Shown piece by piece: positions 12,001 through 24,174 of a stretch of 64,000 nucleotides of DNA (its first letter is position 1; every line of letters begins with the position of its first letter). Below the pieces are notes generated by a model, which worked only from the letters and a program-made list of their open reading frames with translations, was not told the DNA's origin and ran no database searches. The stretch covers positions 26,908,441 to 26,972,440 of the forward strand of contig CM038722.1 of NCBI GenBank assembly GCA_021613375.1, read 5' to 3'. The position numbers were made by a program, and so were the translations under genes. This DNA is from Megaleporinus macrocephalus. Lineage: Eukaryota; Chordata; Actinopteri; Characiformes; Anostomidae.

Positions 12001-13628
12001 TACACTGCTCAAAATAAAGGGAACACTTGACACAATATAACTACAAGTAAATCAAACTTCTGTGAAATCCAACTGTCCACTTAGGAAGCAACACTGATTG
12101 CAAAATTAGTTTCACATGCTGTTGTGCAAATGGAATAAACAACAGGTGGAAATTATTGGCAATTAGCAAAACACACTCAATAAAGGAGTGGTTCTGCAGG
12201 TGGGGACCACAGACCACTTCTCAGCAGCAGGACCGCTACCTCCGCCTTTGTGCAAGGAGGAACAGGAGGAGCACTGCCAGAGCCCTGTAAAATGACCTCC
12301 AGCAGGCCACAAATGTGCATGAGGGTGGTATGAGGGCCCGACGTCCACAGATGGGGGTTGTGCTCACAGCCCAACACCGTGTAGGATGCTTGGCATTTGC
12401 CAGAGAACACCAGGATTGGGAAATTCGCCACGGGCCCCTGTGCTCTTCACTGATAAAAGCAGGTTCACACTGAGCACATGTGAGAGACGTGACAGAGTCT
12501 GGAGACGCCGTGGAGAGCGATCTTCTTCCTGCGACATCCTTCAGCATGACTGGTTTGGCAGTGGGTCGGTAATGGGCTGGCATTTCTTTGGAGGCCCTCC
12601 ATGTGCTCGCCAGAGGTAGCCTGACTGCCATTAGGCACAGAGATAAGATCCTCTGACCCCTTGTGCGACCATATGCTGGTGCGGTTGGCCCTTGGTTCCT
12701 CCTAATGCAGGACAATGCTAGACCTCATGTGGCAGCAGTTCCTGCAAGATGAAGGCATTGAAGAGAGGTTCCCCAGACCTGAATCCGATTAAGCACATCT
12801 GGGACATCATGTCTCGCTCCACCCACCAATATCACGTTGCACCACAGACTGTCCAGGAGTTGGCAGATGCTTTAGTCCAGGTCTGGGAGGAGATCCCACC
12901 TCATCAGTAGTGTGTCCAGGTGTTGTAGGGATGTGACATAAGTGTACTTGGAAAGATTGAAGACGAGCCACCATCTGGGTGCCAGGACAGAGAAGCGTCT
13001 TGTCGCGTGTCTACCATGAATCTTGAGTGATGGCGGGTCAAGCCGAGCCGTGCTTGAAGCGCAAAGGGTTCGAGGTGCGGATCGACTTTTGATCATTGCC
13101 ATAAGGTCAGGAGGAGCTGGTCCATTCTTGGCTTTGTAGGCAGCATCAGAACTTTAAACTGAATGCGAGCAGCTACAGAAAGCCAGTAAAGGGAGCGCAG
13201 CAGTGGAGCGACATGTGTACTTGGAAAGATTGAAGACGAGTCTTGCTGCTACATTCTGGATCAGTTGAAAGGGCCTGACGGCCTGCAGAGGAACACCAGC
13301 CAGGAGCGAGTTGCAGTAGTCGAGCCTTGAAATGACAAAAGACTGGACCAGCACCTGGGACGCCTCCTGAGAGAGGAAGGATCGGATGGAGGCCACACAC
13401 AATACTGAGCCTCATTTTGACATGTTTTAAGAACATTACGTCAAAGTTGGATCAGCCTGTAGTGTGTTTTTCCACTTTAATTTTGTTTGATTTTATTGAT
13501 GATTTTTGTGTGATTTTGTTGTCAGCACATTCAACTTTGTACAGAACAAAGTATTCAATGAGAATATTTCATTCATTCTGATCTAGGATTTGTTATTTGA
13601 GTGTTTCTTTTATTTTTTGAGCAGTGTA
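12001..13628 (+). mobile_element. Tc1-like transposon, decayed, with nested LINE piece
   Basis: Bounded by TA and inverted ends of the form CACTGCTCAAAATAAAGG (12003) and TTTTTTGAGCAGTG (13613-13626). The plus strand keeps blocks of a Tc1 transposase out of frame with each other: RYLRLCARRNRRSTARAL near 12230, GMRARRPQMGVV near 12330, FTLSTCERRDRVWRRRGER near 12465 and LLMQDNARPH near 12700. A LINE fragment on the opposite strand interrupts it at about 12935-13390. It lies in intron 1 of SNTX copy 1. Confidence 0.8.
12935..13390 (-). mobile_element. L2/CR1-like LINE fragment nested in the Tc1-like element
   Basis: The minus strand encodes the C-terminal part of a non-LTR reverse transcriptase (FLSQEASQVLVQSFVISRLD, then LLAGVPLQAVRPF). 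It is near identical to the fragment at 16676-17240 read in the other direction. A short segment (GTGTACTTGGAAAGATTGAA) occurs twice, at about 12939 and 13216, showing an internal rearrangement. Confidence 0.75.
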
Positions 13629-13829
13629 GATTAAAAATAGATTTACCTCCATGAGAGTCCATTTAGATTTTCTTCAGGAGATGAAGATTGAATAATCTTG
13701 TATAAACACTGTTATGTATGTGGAATCAGTTTTAAACAGCTAGGTCTATACTTATTGGCATATTCGGTAAAGATAAGTAAATATGGCCATGAACAATGTC
13801 TTTGTGGTTAACAGGCTCACACTGAACTA

Positions 13830-14039
13830 CACAGTTGAGTCATTTTATTATGACCACTTCCTACCTTCCCCCCAGCAGCTGTGGCATGCACTGCAGTCAG
13901 CATGGCTCCAGATATCTGAATCACTCAGAGCCTGTCTAGCTGCTGTCCATGCTGCACCCAGTGGTTACTCTGGATATTAGCTGTCTGGATATTAGGTTCT
14001 TACTCTGGATATTAGTCATAATAATGCAACTCAACTGTG
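13830..14039. mobile_element. Small MITE with 25-bp inverted ends
   Basis: CACAGTTGAGT...TTATTATGAC at 13830-13854 is repeated inverted at 14015-14039 with a few mismatches, enclosing about 160 bp without coding capacity. This size and structure indicate a non-autonomous DNA transposon. The superfamily is not assigned. Confidence 0.55.
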
Positions 14040-14120
14040 CATGAATGGAATGTAACTTTTAATTGAAAAAATAACTTGACCATGTAACCCAGTTCCTGTA
14101 GTCCCTGCAGCTCACCTTAA

Positions 14121-14628
14121 TTGTTAGTTTCTAAACCTGATGGAATATTTAGACTTTGTACTGACTACAGAAATGTAATTACTATTACATTAACTGACTC
14201 TTATGTATTGGCTCACTTTGATGACTGTGTTGATAACATAGGTGCAGCTCACTCTTTTAGTAAGTTAGATTTATTACAAGGTTATTGGCAAGTTCCTCTG
14301 ACTCTTCAGATAATCTCTATAATATACAGTAATGCCTGTCAAAAATGCACACACGCAAGATTCAAGAGGCTCATTAATAGAGTAGTAGGTGATGTTGCTT
14401 GTTATTTTGCATATTTAGATGACCTTATTTATTGGTCTGATTGGATTTGATTGGTCTCATACATGTCATTTTTTTTCTGAGCCATTAGCATCTGCTTTCA
14501 CAAATGCTTTCACTCAAAGTGTGAAATTTGCAAAAGCCACAGTCACATATTTGGGAGAGGTGGTAGGTGGGAGTGGCCTTCATATGCTAAAGCTGAGCTG
14601 TCCTACTTTAAACACAAGGCATGAGTGA
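14121..14628 (+). mobile_element. Ty3/gypsy reverse-transcriptase fragment
   Basis: An open stretch with VSKPDGIFRLCTDYRNV, FSKLDLLQGYWQVPLT and then YLDD in the frame at 14415, the RT palm motifs of Ty3/gypsy LTR elements. The region between LQGYWQVPLT and the YLDD box is disrupted. Near 14550 AKATVTYLGEVVG resembles the part after the palm. No LTR was found next to it, so it is a relic. Confidence 0.75.
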
Positions 14629-14639
14629 CTTTTATGTAT

Positions 14640-16054
14640 GGCCAGATAATATAGAGGGTTTTATATATGAATATCGAGAGATGTTTCCACTTTACAACAT
14701 TAGCACAGTTGACAAGTTTTAACATGATCCATTTTACTGCCAGTGTTTATCTATGGAGGTTGCTTAGGTGTGAGTCTAATTTTATGTGCCTGTTAACAAT
14801 GAGTGTGGCTGAAATAGCTGAATCCAATAGTTAGAAGGGATGATTAAATACTTTTGGCCACACAATACTTACCTCTACCTCTTCCATTCTTCCAATCTTA
14901 AAACCAACCAGTTACTAAACATGATGAAACAGCTGTGCTAGACCTGTAAGACCACATATTGAAGAAAAAATTGCTATAGAATGAGCCAAAACCGGACATC
15001 AGATGTGGAGTATGGACTAAATCTATATTTAAGAGCCTCGAAAATGAAAGAAGCCTTATGTACAAATTAAGAAAGACTTAGCAGAGAATCCAATACAATT
15101 GTAGAGAAGGCCTAATTATTCCTGTGAAATAAAAAAGAAAAATAATCTGTAATGTTTTGTTCATTTTTGTTTTTTTATTATTATTACATGTATTGTATTC
15201 AAACTAAGCAAGAACTATAAGAGTGTTCATAATTCTATATCAGAAATGTATCCAATCAGGATTTATTTTTCTTCATGCTATGCAGGCAGATAAAATCAGG
15301 TGCGCTTTCCTATTGGTTAGTACTTCAGGAGGCAAGCTGAAGGTTTACAGTGTCAGATCAACCACAAGTAGGAACTGAATATTGAAATTAGTCGATCACA
15401 TTCTGACTGGGAGGAACTGAAAACCTCACTTTAGTTGTTCTGGAAGCCACCAGATACGTTACTGACTACAGTTAAGTGGCAGCTTGACCCGTGTGTTTCA
15501 GTCAGATAACAGCAGCAGCTCCGTTCCAGAGCTCTGGCAAAGTCACTGTAAAACTGCTGGTAAGAAATATGATAGTACTGAAGCATGGAGCATGATAAAC
15601 AAACAAAAGAGAAGCTGCTGATGTTCTCAATAACCAATAGACTGGCAAGAAGCAAGTACTGGAAGCTGTGATGAAGGCACACTGACGAACTTATATATAG
15701 TTATTGATGCTTCTTTGTAATTTTTGTTATATAAACATTTCTTGTTTTCACTGAAGCTGAACAATAAATAACTTGTACTTAATGACCTCTTTATAAATTA
15801 AATATATGAAGGGTGGTAAATTTACTTGTGATTTTTTTATCACGGTAACTAGAACCAATATCAAATAATTTATCTATGACTGACCATTTATCTATGACCC
15901 CATCAGCCAAAAACAACCTGTGCATGGCAGTGTGGTAAAAAATATTTATGATGTATTTTATTGGCTATTACAATACAATCACTGAGTCACCATTTTAAAG
16001 AAACCTTCAAGGAATTCCTAAATTGTAGGATGTGAAGCTTCATCAAAGCTTTAC
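14640..16054 (-). other. Intron 1 of SNTX copy 1, part next to exon 1
   Basis: No gene and no clear transposon ends are visible. Short open frames occur on both strands without a recognisable domain. Confidence 0.45.
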
Positions 16055-16145
16055 CTGGAATGAAAGAATCACTGCGACAGTCATACAGCATTCCAGGATA
16101 CAGGGTCCTTCCTAGCGCTGCCATTTCAATCCATTTTGGCTCCAT
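16055..16145 (-). CDS. SNTX-like gene copy 1, exon 1
   Basis: A 91-nt coding exon from ATG at 16145 to a GTAAAG donor before 16054, ending in phase 1 and so fitting the phase 1 acceptor of exon 2 at 10604. It encodes the short conserved SNTX start (MAALGRTLYPGMLYDCRSDS). The same 91-nt exon occurs at 30327-30417 and 45191-45281. An acceptor-like TTTTTTCTCAG ends two bases before the ATG, so an untranslated exon probably lies further upstream. Intron 1 is about 5.4 kb because of the minisatellite and transposons; in copy 2 it is 0.6 kb. Confidence 0.85.
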
Positions 16146-16339
16146 GACTGAGAAAAAATATAAATATAAGAACCTTGATATGAACTTCATTAACAGAGGT
16201 TTCCAGATTTTATATGAAGATAAGCAGTTTGTCAAAAGATGGTAAAGGATGATGAAAATGGGTTAACAGCAATAAATCTTTATTCAACAAAATGCTAACT
16301 TTCCTTCGCTATCTCTCACCTGTCCATAAGCTGCTACAC

Positions 16340-16680
16340 CCTTGTCTTGATGTGGACGTTATCTAAAACTACCGAGCTTGTGAAACTGAAAGTTAACTTC
16401 CAACTTACTATGAAATACGAAGGGTCATACCTTGAAGACGTTCAGGAAAGCCTAGAGTTGTCAGAGCATATGATGAAAATAATAATATGTGTCTGCATAT
16501 TTTAGAAAATAATTCTTATCTTCTCCAAAAAAGTGGCATATAGAGCATACTATAGTCACTCTGCCATACTGAGTCATGCTGAAACTTGATCGTCCTGTTT
16601 TTTTTTTTTTTAAATCTAATCCTCAGCCACACTACAGGTCTGGTGTTTGTATATTCCTGTGCTCTTTGATTGTTCTGCCT
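16340..16680. repeat. 5' flank shared with 48.2 and 57.8 kb
   Basis: Sequence just upstream of SNTX copy 1 that recurs at about 48280-48530 and 57825-58115 (shared blocks such as TATCTAAAACTACC and ACCTTGAAGACGTTCAG or close variants). It ends where the LINE fragment begins. It may contain the promoter or first untranslated exon, but no TATA box or start site could be pinned down. Confidence 0.55.
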
Positions 16681-17515
16681 AAAGATGCAAGAAACCTTGG
16701 GGTGACTCTGGATGACCAGTTACCACTCTCAGCCCATATTACGAACCTGACTCGGTCATGCAGATACATTCTCTACAATATCAGACGCATCCGACCCTTC
16801 CTCTCTCAGGAGGCCTCCCAGGTGCTGGTCCAGTCTCTTGTCATTTCAAGGCTCAACAACTGCAACTCGCTCCTGGCTGGTCTTCCTCTGCAGGCCATCT
16901 TCACTCATGTCACTCCACTGCTCTGCGCTCCCTTCACTGGCTTTCTGTAGCTGCTCACATTCAGTTTAAAGTTCTGATGCCTACAAAGCCAAGAATGGAC
17001 CAGCTCCTCCTGACCTTATGGCAATGGTCAAAAGTCGATCCGCACCTCAGGCCCTTCGCGCTTCAAGTACGGCTCGGCCTGACCCGCCATCTCTCAAGAT
17101 TCATGGAAGACACGCGACAAGACGCTTCTCTGTCCTGGCACCCAGATGGTGGAACGAACTTGCACTGGCTGGTCGAAAAGCGAACTCTTTCGCGGCCTTC
17201 AAACGTAGACTGAAGACCCATCTCTTTGTGAAGCACTTATAAGCACTGATCTACTAAAGCATTGGTATAAACTGTAATTGCTCTTGATCTTCTAGGAACA
17301 CTGACGAAGTATGTAACCTTGTATTTATTCTCTTCTCTGTAGGTATTCCTGCCTTGCTAGGTGTTGCTCTGTGTCTAATCTTATATTTTGTTATCTTTTT
17401 TCTAGGTATCAGCACTGGCACTTGTTTATGGCAGTGTTTGAGCTCGACTGTTTGTACTAGATAGAGATTCGTACTCTAACCGAATACTAAGCACTTTTGT
17501 AAGTCGCTCTTCTTC
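16676..17515 (+). mobile_element. L2/CR1-like LINE, 3' fragment
   Basis: Encodes the C-terminal region of a non-LTR reverse transcriptase: KDARNLGVTLDDQLPLSAHI, FLSQEASQVLVQSLVISRL, and after frameshifts RFSVLAPRWWNELALAGRKA and FKRRLKTHLFVKHL before the stop. It is followed by about 270 bp of the element's 3' region, ending near TTGTAAGTCGCT. It is 5' truncated and inactive. Related nested copy at 12935-13390. Confidence 0.8.
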
Positions 17516-18455
17516 TGACGAGAAGTAGATACCCCCCCACCCCACCCCCAGCAGTCTGTACAGGAACAGTACTACAAAGAAATTGAGAGTGGACGGCAGA
17601 GAAACAGTGGGGAAGACAAGAGAAAAAACGACGACAGAAGAAGGGCAGAGGCTAGTAAATGCCGGTGAAAGGAATGGTATGGCGGCAGGCAAGAGAAGTT
17701 GGAAGTTGGAAGGCCCAAGGCCCAAGGCTGCCATGGTGTAAAGCTTAAGTTTTGTGTTTGTTTTTGTTAGTTAACATAGTCTATTGAACATCAACATATT
17801 AAATGTAGCGCCCTCGCATCCCTTCCCCATGTCTATGTTAAAGGTTACTAAACTGATGGGCTCTGGGTTCAGTTTCATCCTTGATTTTATATCCACACTG
17901 CAGTATTACCATGCCTTGCCAGTATTACCTATAATAGAATTTCATAGAAAATAATAACAGGAGGTATTGCAGTACTATTTTGCTTTTTAAATAACAAAAA
18001 TAAGTGGAAATAAAAAAATGTGTATACCACCAGAAACAATTGTTGAGTTTCAGAGAATAAGCCACCACCTGGGCAGAGCTAGAGCCTACCAACTATACAC
18101 TTAAGATTGTTTAACAGCTACATGCTCATGTACTGTAATACACAGTGTAGATAGATCAACCTACTAAAGCAGATATCAAGTTGCATCAAATCAAAAGTTG
18201 CATCAAATCATAGTTCTCAAACGTAACCTTGTTTATGATTGGAGTTGCGGTCAACAACGCAGCGGTTTCACATTCCTCCGTCCCCAACCCGTACAGCAAG
18301 CGGGCAGAAAGAGTCCTCACTCAAATTCTGAAAAACACTGCCTGGTTGACGCTGTGGGGAACTTCCTGTCATATGTGCGTGTGAGAAGATGCTTTTGTAG
18401 AAAACACTTATGCACTTAAGAAGGAGAAGGAGACCCCTCGCTTCTTCATTTCTCC
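17516..18455. other. No supported gene
   Basis: Begins with a C-rich tract at 17530-17550 and an AAG-rich stretch at 17575-17710. The GC-richer stretch 18240-18410 is open on the plus strand for about 70 codons but shows no domain. No RNA gene is seen. Confidence 0.35.
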
Positions 18456-18830
18456 TATTTCCTTCAGGTCATTAATTCTTTAGCATTTATTTTTCATGAG
18501 ACTTGATAACTTTTCAACAGTGATAATATTAATGTGTGAATTTGATGTTTCTGTAAAATCTCTACTCCATTTGGGTACAAAGATACTGTTCAGAATCAAA
18601 TATGACCCTGTAGTTCAGAATGGCAATAGAGAAATACAGCAAACAGTGTAGATTAAGTTTGTTACAAATTTATAAAGTTTTGCACACACGCACACAGGAA
18701 CTGGAACATTTCTTGCATGGGAGTTGGCTTCTCTCACTCGCTCTTTATCAGGAAGGAAATAATGTGAAGAAAACACCCAAACACCCACCCCGCCCTGAAA
18801 CTTTTTTGAGCGTTTGAATGCAGTTAAGCT
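18456..18830. repeat. Duplicated segment, second copy at 60.24-60.68 kb
   Basis: The stretch beginning ATTCTTTAGCATTTATTTTT and including CTCTACTCCATTTGGGTACA matches 60250-60670, with differences in the region of the CA microsatellite and small indels. Its nature (old transposon or segmental copy) is not clear. Confidence 0.6.
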
Positions 18831-18964
18831 GTCTTAAACACAGCTTTTAATAAATTGAATAAATTGTGCATAAGTTATGTGTCCTTTTTTCCTGGTAAAC
18901 AGAATTCATTGAGAAGCACCAAGTCAAGCTCTTTGATCATAAAACTACAGCAATAAATGCACAC

Positions 18965-18968
<4 letters not shown>

Positions 18969-19022
<54 letters not shown>
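18969..19022. repeat. (GT)n microsatellite
   Basis: Uninterrupted GT dinucleotides, about 26 units. Confidence 0.95.
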
Positions 19023-19025
<3 letters not shown>

Positions 19026-20081
19026 TTCTGGGCCTAACTGTGTGTATATACAGCCCAACTTATGAAGATTGTGTCACTGTTCAAATATATATACCTCTCA
19101 ATCATGTAAGTCATGAAAATCACTGGGTTATATTCTACCCAGTATTCTAACTATATTCTAACTCTTATATTTCCAAATATATATGTGGTCTTGTAGATTT
19201 TTTCCTGAAATTTAAATTTATTCACTAGTTTACGGTCTAAGTAACTAAAATTGTCATATGGTGTGACATGAATGTTATTGTGTATTAAATTAAAAGGGGT
19301 ATATTATGATAAAGTCAATTTGTCCTGATTCTTTATTATTACTATATAAAAGTATAGCATTTCTCACGTGCAAATATGTTACTTTTGCAGTATTTTACTT
19401 TATCAACACTACTAGGAAGACGTTTACTCGTAGTCTTTCAATATACTTCAAATTAATTTGGGAATACCTTGTTATAAAAGTACCAAAATTTTTGTAACCT
19501 TTGCTGGCATTGATGAGTTTAAGATTAATAATCAAAAAACCTTAATTGTTTTCAAAATTCTGAATGTCACACCAAATGAGACGTTGTCATGCCATATGAC
19601 GAATCACACTGCACAACAATCTGTATGCAAAAATCTGTGTTAGCTGCATTTAACAAACAACCAAACTTGGTTTGACAAGTGACTGAAATCATTTTCGGTT
19701 ACAGCAAAATCACAGAATTGTTGAAGAACAGTGAAGAATGTTTATCAGACATAATCCACTTACTGTATGCAGTAGATGATGCCCTTTTTTATTTTAATCT
19801 GCTGAATATTAGCTACATGAATTTTAATAATCTGTAGTAAATCATCAAACTTTTTTTAAATATTTAATGCATAAATTTATTTCAAAATGAGAGTCAGTAA
19901 AAAAAAGATCGAACAGCAAGCTGATGATGCATTAACTTCAATCATATACACAAGCATTTCAGAAACATGCTGCAAAAAATAATAATATTAATAATGTATT
20001 GCCTTTACTTTTGCATTCAGGAGTAATTGAGTCTGCATGTATGTCTGAGTAAATGAGTGAATCTGCATGAGTGAGTGAGTG
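19023..20081. other. AT-rich DNA, nothing recognised
   Basis: Low-complexity AT-rich sequence without domains. It contains two occurrences of a CATATG...TGACA-type motif that recurs to about 21210. Confidence 0.4.
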
Positions 20082-20083
20082 AG

Positions 20084-20157
<74 letters not shown>
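20082..20157. repeat. Compound (GT)n(GA)n microsatellite
   Basis: About 12 GT units followed by about 26 GA units. Confidence 0.95.
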
Positions 20158-20160
<3 letters not shown>

Positions 20161-21645
20161 ATCACGCAGGCGTGTGTATGGTTTTTTGAGCCAAGTTTTT
20201 CAGGTATAATGTGCTTTTCAGCTTGGTCTCAAAATAACTCAATATAACTGTAACAACTGGTATAGGCTATTTGATGCAGCACCTGCATCACTATCAATAA
20301 GTTAAATGCTCCCATTTACTTTGCTCGACTTTTCCTCAGGACCTCCTCTTTCCTTACAGAATCTGCATTCAATCTCTCCCTGTATTTCCTTCTTTCTGTA
20401 CTCGCCATCTCTACTGAAATCTGCCTACAATGCTGTACTTTAACATGGATTCAGCTTGAAAATGGGATAGTAGGGAAATAGAGATTTTGAGTTGGTGTAT
20501 AGATATTAAATGTGAAATTAACTATTTACTGTCAAAATGTGTTAAACGGATGAAATATTCAATAAACTTAACTATTAGCTATAAAATGTGTATCTAAGAC
20601 CATTATTTATGTATTTAAATGCAGTTGATATCATATAGTGTGACAAAATAAGCATATGGTGTGACAAGAAAACCATATGTCATCATCTTATGATGTTGTG
20701 TCACACCATATGAGGTTTCATGTACTTAGCATGACATTAAGCAGTGTGCCTTTATGCTAACATTATAAAACCATGCTAACTACAATATGACAGTATAGTT
20801 TTAAAGGTAATATCGACTGAAAAGTAATTTCGTTTGGGTATTTTTGTGTAAAATGTGTCACACCACAAGACAGTGCTAAAGGGAACTGAAGCAGGAGCGC
20901 TGGATATACTTGATTTTTTTGAAAACATGAAGAGTGATAACTCTCACTGTAACTTTCAGTGTTCTTATGAGGTGTTGTTCTTCCTACTGAAAGAAGGAGG
21001 ACCCCCACTTCCCAAAGGTCACCAAACAATTGCCCGATATCCATTTTTGGGACAAAATGTTTTAATTAAGGGTGTCTTTAAAATATTATGCCTGAACTCA
21101 CAAGTAGACATCGGGGTTATTAATATATGATTGAGTAAACAGAAAATGAAATCATGTTCTAGTTTTTATTCAAAGTCTAACTTTGTGATATGTGCTTGGG
21201 ACAGTCACACCACATGAGCCTTTTCTGGTTTGACTGAAAATTGGGAAAAAATGGAATGTTAATCCTATGAATGCTCTATAAGTTCATATATAACATCACT
21301 TTCTGAACAATATCACCACAGTTTCTGACATATTTTTCTAAAATTTACATATATTTGACACATTGGACCAAAAAAAGGCCATGTCATGTCAACTACCCAT
21401 GGGCCATGGGTATGCTTTTTAAGCATTTAATTTTTTATGTGCGCAACAAATTCAATCTTGGCAATTATCACTACTGTTTTGTTTATTAATATTATTAATT
21501 TCTGTTTCTTTTTATTATTGTTATTTTACTTTTTTTTCAGTCTGTCTGATTGTTATTTATTCATTTATAGTTATTGCTGTTTTCTGGGGTTATACTTTGC
21601 ATATATGAGCAGCTTCTCTCCTTTTAATTCATTTTGTTTATAATC
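20158..21645. other. Possible decayed repeat with recurrent CATATGGTGTGACA motif
   Basis: No gene is recognised; an open stretch of 91 codons at 20855-21130 has no identifiable domain. The motif CATATGGTGTGACA or its reverse TGTCACACCATATG recurs at about 20634, 20655, 20699, 20862 and 21205 (and at 19257), spaced through otherwise unrelated sequence. Confidence 0.4.
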
Positions 21646-21649
21646 AGAT

Positions 21650-23545
21650 CTGTCAGAGTCACCAGCTGCACTCTAAACACTCCTAATCCTCTGTTGGATG
21701 CTGTTGGAGGTCCGACTGTCAGGGCCTCCTCGCCACCTGGCACCAACCAGCTCTCCTCTCTCTGCTACACCTCGACTCCTCTGTACTAACCCAAACCAGA
21801 ACTAACTTTGTCTCTGTACTAACCCAAACCAGAACTAACTCTGTCTCTGTATTAACCCAAACCAGAACTCTGTCTCTGTACTAACCCAAACCAGAACTAA
21901 CCCTGTCTCTGTACTAACCCAAACCAGAACTAACTCTGTCTCTGTACTAACCCAAACCAGAGCTACCTCTGTCTCTGTACTAACCCAAACCAGAACTAAT
22001 TCTGTCTCTGTACTAACCCAAACCAGAACTAACTCTGTCTCTGTACTAACCCAAACCAGAACAAACTCTATCTCTGTACTAACCCCAACCAGAACTAACT
22101 CTATCTCTGTACTAACCCAAACCAGAACTAATTCTGTCTCTGTACTACCCCAAACCAGAACTAACTCTGTCTCTGTACTAACCTAAACCAGAACTAACTC
22201 TATCTCTGTACTAACCCAAACCAGAACTAACTCTGTCTCTGTACTAACCCAAACCAGAGCTACCTCTGTCTCTGTACTAACCCAAACCAGAACTAATTCT
22301 GTCTCTGTACTAACCCCAACCAGAACTAATTCTGTCTCTGTACTAACCCCAACCAGAACTAATTGTCTCTGTACTAACCCCAAACCAGAACTAACTCTAT
22401 CTCTGTACTAACCCAAACCAGAACTAACTCTGTCTCTGTACTAACCCAAACCAGAACAAACTCTATCTCTGTACTAACCCCAACCAGAACTAACTCTATC
22501 TCTGTACTAACCCAAACCAGAACTAATTCTGTCTCTGTACTAACCCAAACCAGAACTAACTCTGTCTCTGTACTAACCCAAACCAGAACTAACTCTGTCT
22601 CTGTACTAACCCAAACCAGAACTAACTCTATCTCTGTAATAACCCCAACCAGAACTAACTCTGTCTCTGTACTAACCCAAACCAGAACTAACTCTATCTC
22701 TGTACTAACCCAAACCAGAACTAATTCTGTCTCTGTACTACCCCAAACCAGAACTAACTCTGTTTCTGTACTAACCCAAACCAGAACTAATTCTGTCTCT
22801 GTACTAACCCAAACCACAACTAACTCTGTCTCTGTACTAACCCAAACCAGAACTAGCTCTGTCTCTACACTAACCCAACCAGAACTAACTCTGTCTCTGT
22901 ACTAACCCAAACCAGAACTAACTCTGTCTCTGTACTAACCCAAATCAGAACTAACTCTGTTTCTGTACTACCCCAAACCACAACTAACTCTGTTTCTGCA
23001 CTACCCCAAACCAGAACTAACTCTGTCTCTGTACTACCCCAAACCAGAACTAACTCTGTCTCTTTACTACCCCAAACCAGAACTAACTCTGTCTCTGTAC
23101 TAACCCAAACCAGAACTAACTCTGTCTCTTTCTCTCTCTGAGGTAATAACCGCCCACCTGTCCCGCCGAATGCTGTAAAGGACTGACCACCAGGGCCCCC
23201 CCTGTCACCTGGCACCAACCAGCTCTCCTCTCCATTTGTGCCATTTGCTCCATCCTTGACTGCATCACTGTATCACCCACCTGATGTAGCACCTGTACAG
23301 CTTCTAAAGCTTTTACCTTCAGACTCAACTTTAGTTTATTAAAGGAGGATGGGTCTCCCCTTGTGTGTCTGGTTCCTCCCAAGGTTTCTTCCTCCAGTTG
23401 AGGGAGTTTTTTCCTTGCCTCTGGCTTACTCACAAGGGATAAAGTGTGTGATTTCATGTTTTTCATGCTTTAAAATTCCTGTAAAGCTGCTTTGTAACAA
23501 CATTGTGGAAAGAATCGCTACACAAATAAACTTGACTTGACTTGG
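21650..23545 (+). mobile_element. L2-like LINE 3' region expanded by a minisatellite
   Basis: Both ends match the 3' region of the LINE at 63300-63950: AGATCTGTCAGAGTCACCAG at the left, and at the right GTTCCTCCCAAGGTTTCTTC, the GCTGCTTTG segment and the terminal AAATAAACTTGACTTGACTT. The middle is occupied by the 33-bp minisatellite. No reverse-transcriptase coding part is left. Confidence 0.75.
21778..23128. repeat. 33-bp minisatellite, about 40 units
   Basis: Unit based on CTCTGTACTAACCCAAACCA followed by GAACTAACTCTGT. Because 33 is a multiple of 3, the minus strand stays open for over 100 codons as an 11-residue repeat (ETELVLVWVST). This is a by-product of the period and not evidence of a protein. 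It sits where the related LINE at 63.3 kb has only about 40 bp. Confidence 0.95.
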
Positions 23546-24170
23546 GATGATGAAGAGTTTTTTTTTCCAAACTTCCAAATGTGGACAGCTACATCATTAT
23601 AGGATCTAGGATCTTTTAACCTTGTTCAGCATGTGAGTCTGGATAGGTCATAATCTAAACAGACCACCGTTCTAAATCAGCCAGCGCAGTGTTAAATCAC
23701 AGCTCTCATTCTAGAGGTCTATAAATCCCCATGGCAAAGCCTTTTGCTTCTTCTCCCATGTATATCATATTTTTTCTTGGACTTTTTTTTTGCTTGACAA
23801 CAGATTACTTCATCAGGTTAAATCATGTGAATAGCTGGTGATCTCTTATATGTCTCAACTCAGAAAAGCCAAAAGGGCTGGGCTTCTAGTGATAGCCGAT
23901 AAACTAAACTCAATGCAACCTACTCTTCCTCACCCTCTCCTATTTGTTACAAAAGGCATCTTCAGTTACCATAATAAGGTTGTGTTCTGTATCTTCAGAA
24001 CACAACCTTATTATGATGCGCACAATAGCTAGACAACTGAGACAACCTAAACAGCTGTTTTTTGAGCAGGGAGACAAAGCAGGGAAGCTACTTGCACACC
24101 AGGTTAGTGAGGCCACCACCTCCAGGCGGAATCCCTGGTAAGTGACTTAGGTGGCCCAATTTCCACTTTA
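23546..24170. other. No supported gene
   Basis: Unique-looking AT-rich DNA. An inverted pair AACCTTATTATG/CATAATAAGGTT lies at about 23970 and 24005. No coding domain. Confidence 0.35.
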
Positions 24171-24174
24171 GAAA

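Noticed and set aside
20855..21130. Plus-strand open frame of 91 codons
   Set aside because: Length is within chance for AT-rich DNA. It overlaps the recurrent-motif region and has no recognisable family.
22183..23218. Minus-strand protein with 11-residue repeats ETELVLVWVST
   Set aside because: It is the translation of a 33-bp minisatellite; the open frame follows from the period. No start, splice or conserved domain supports it.
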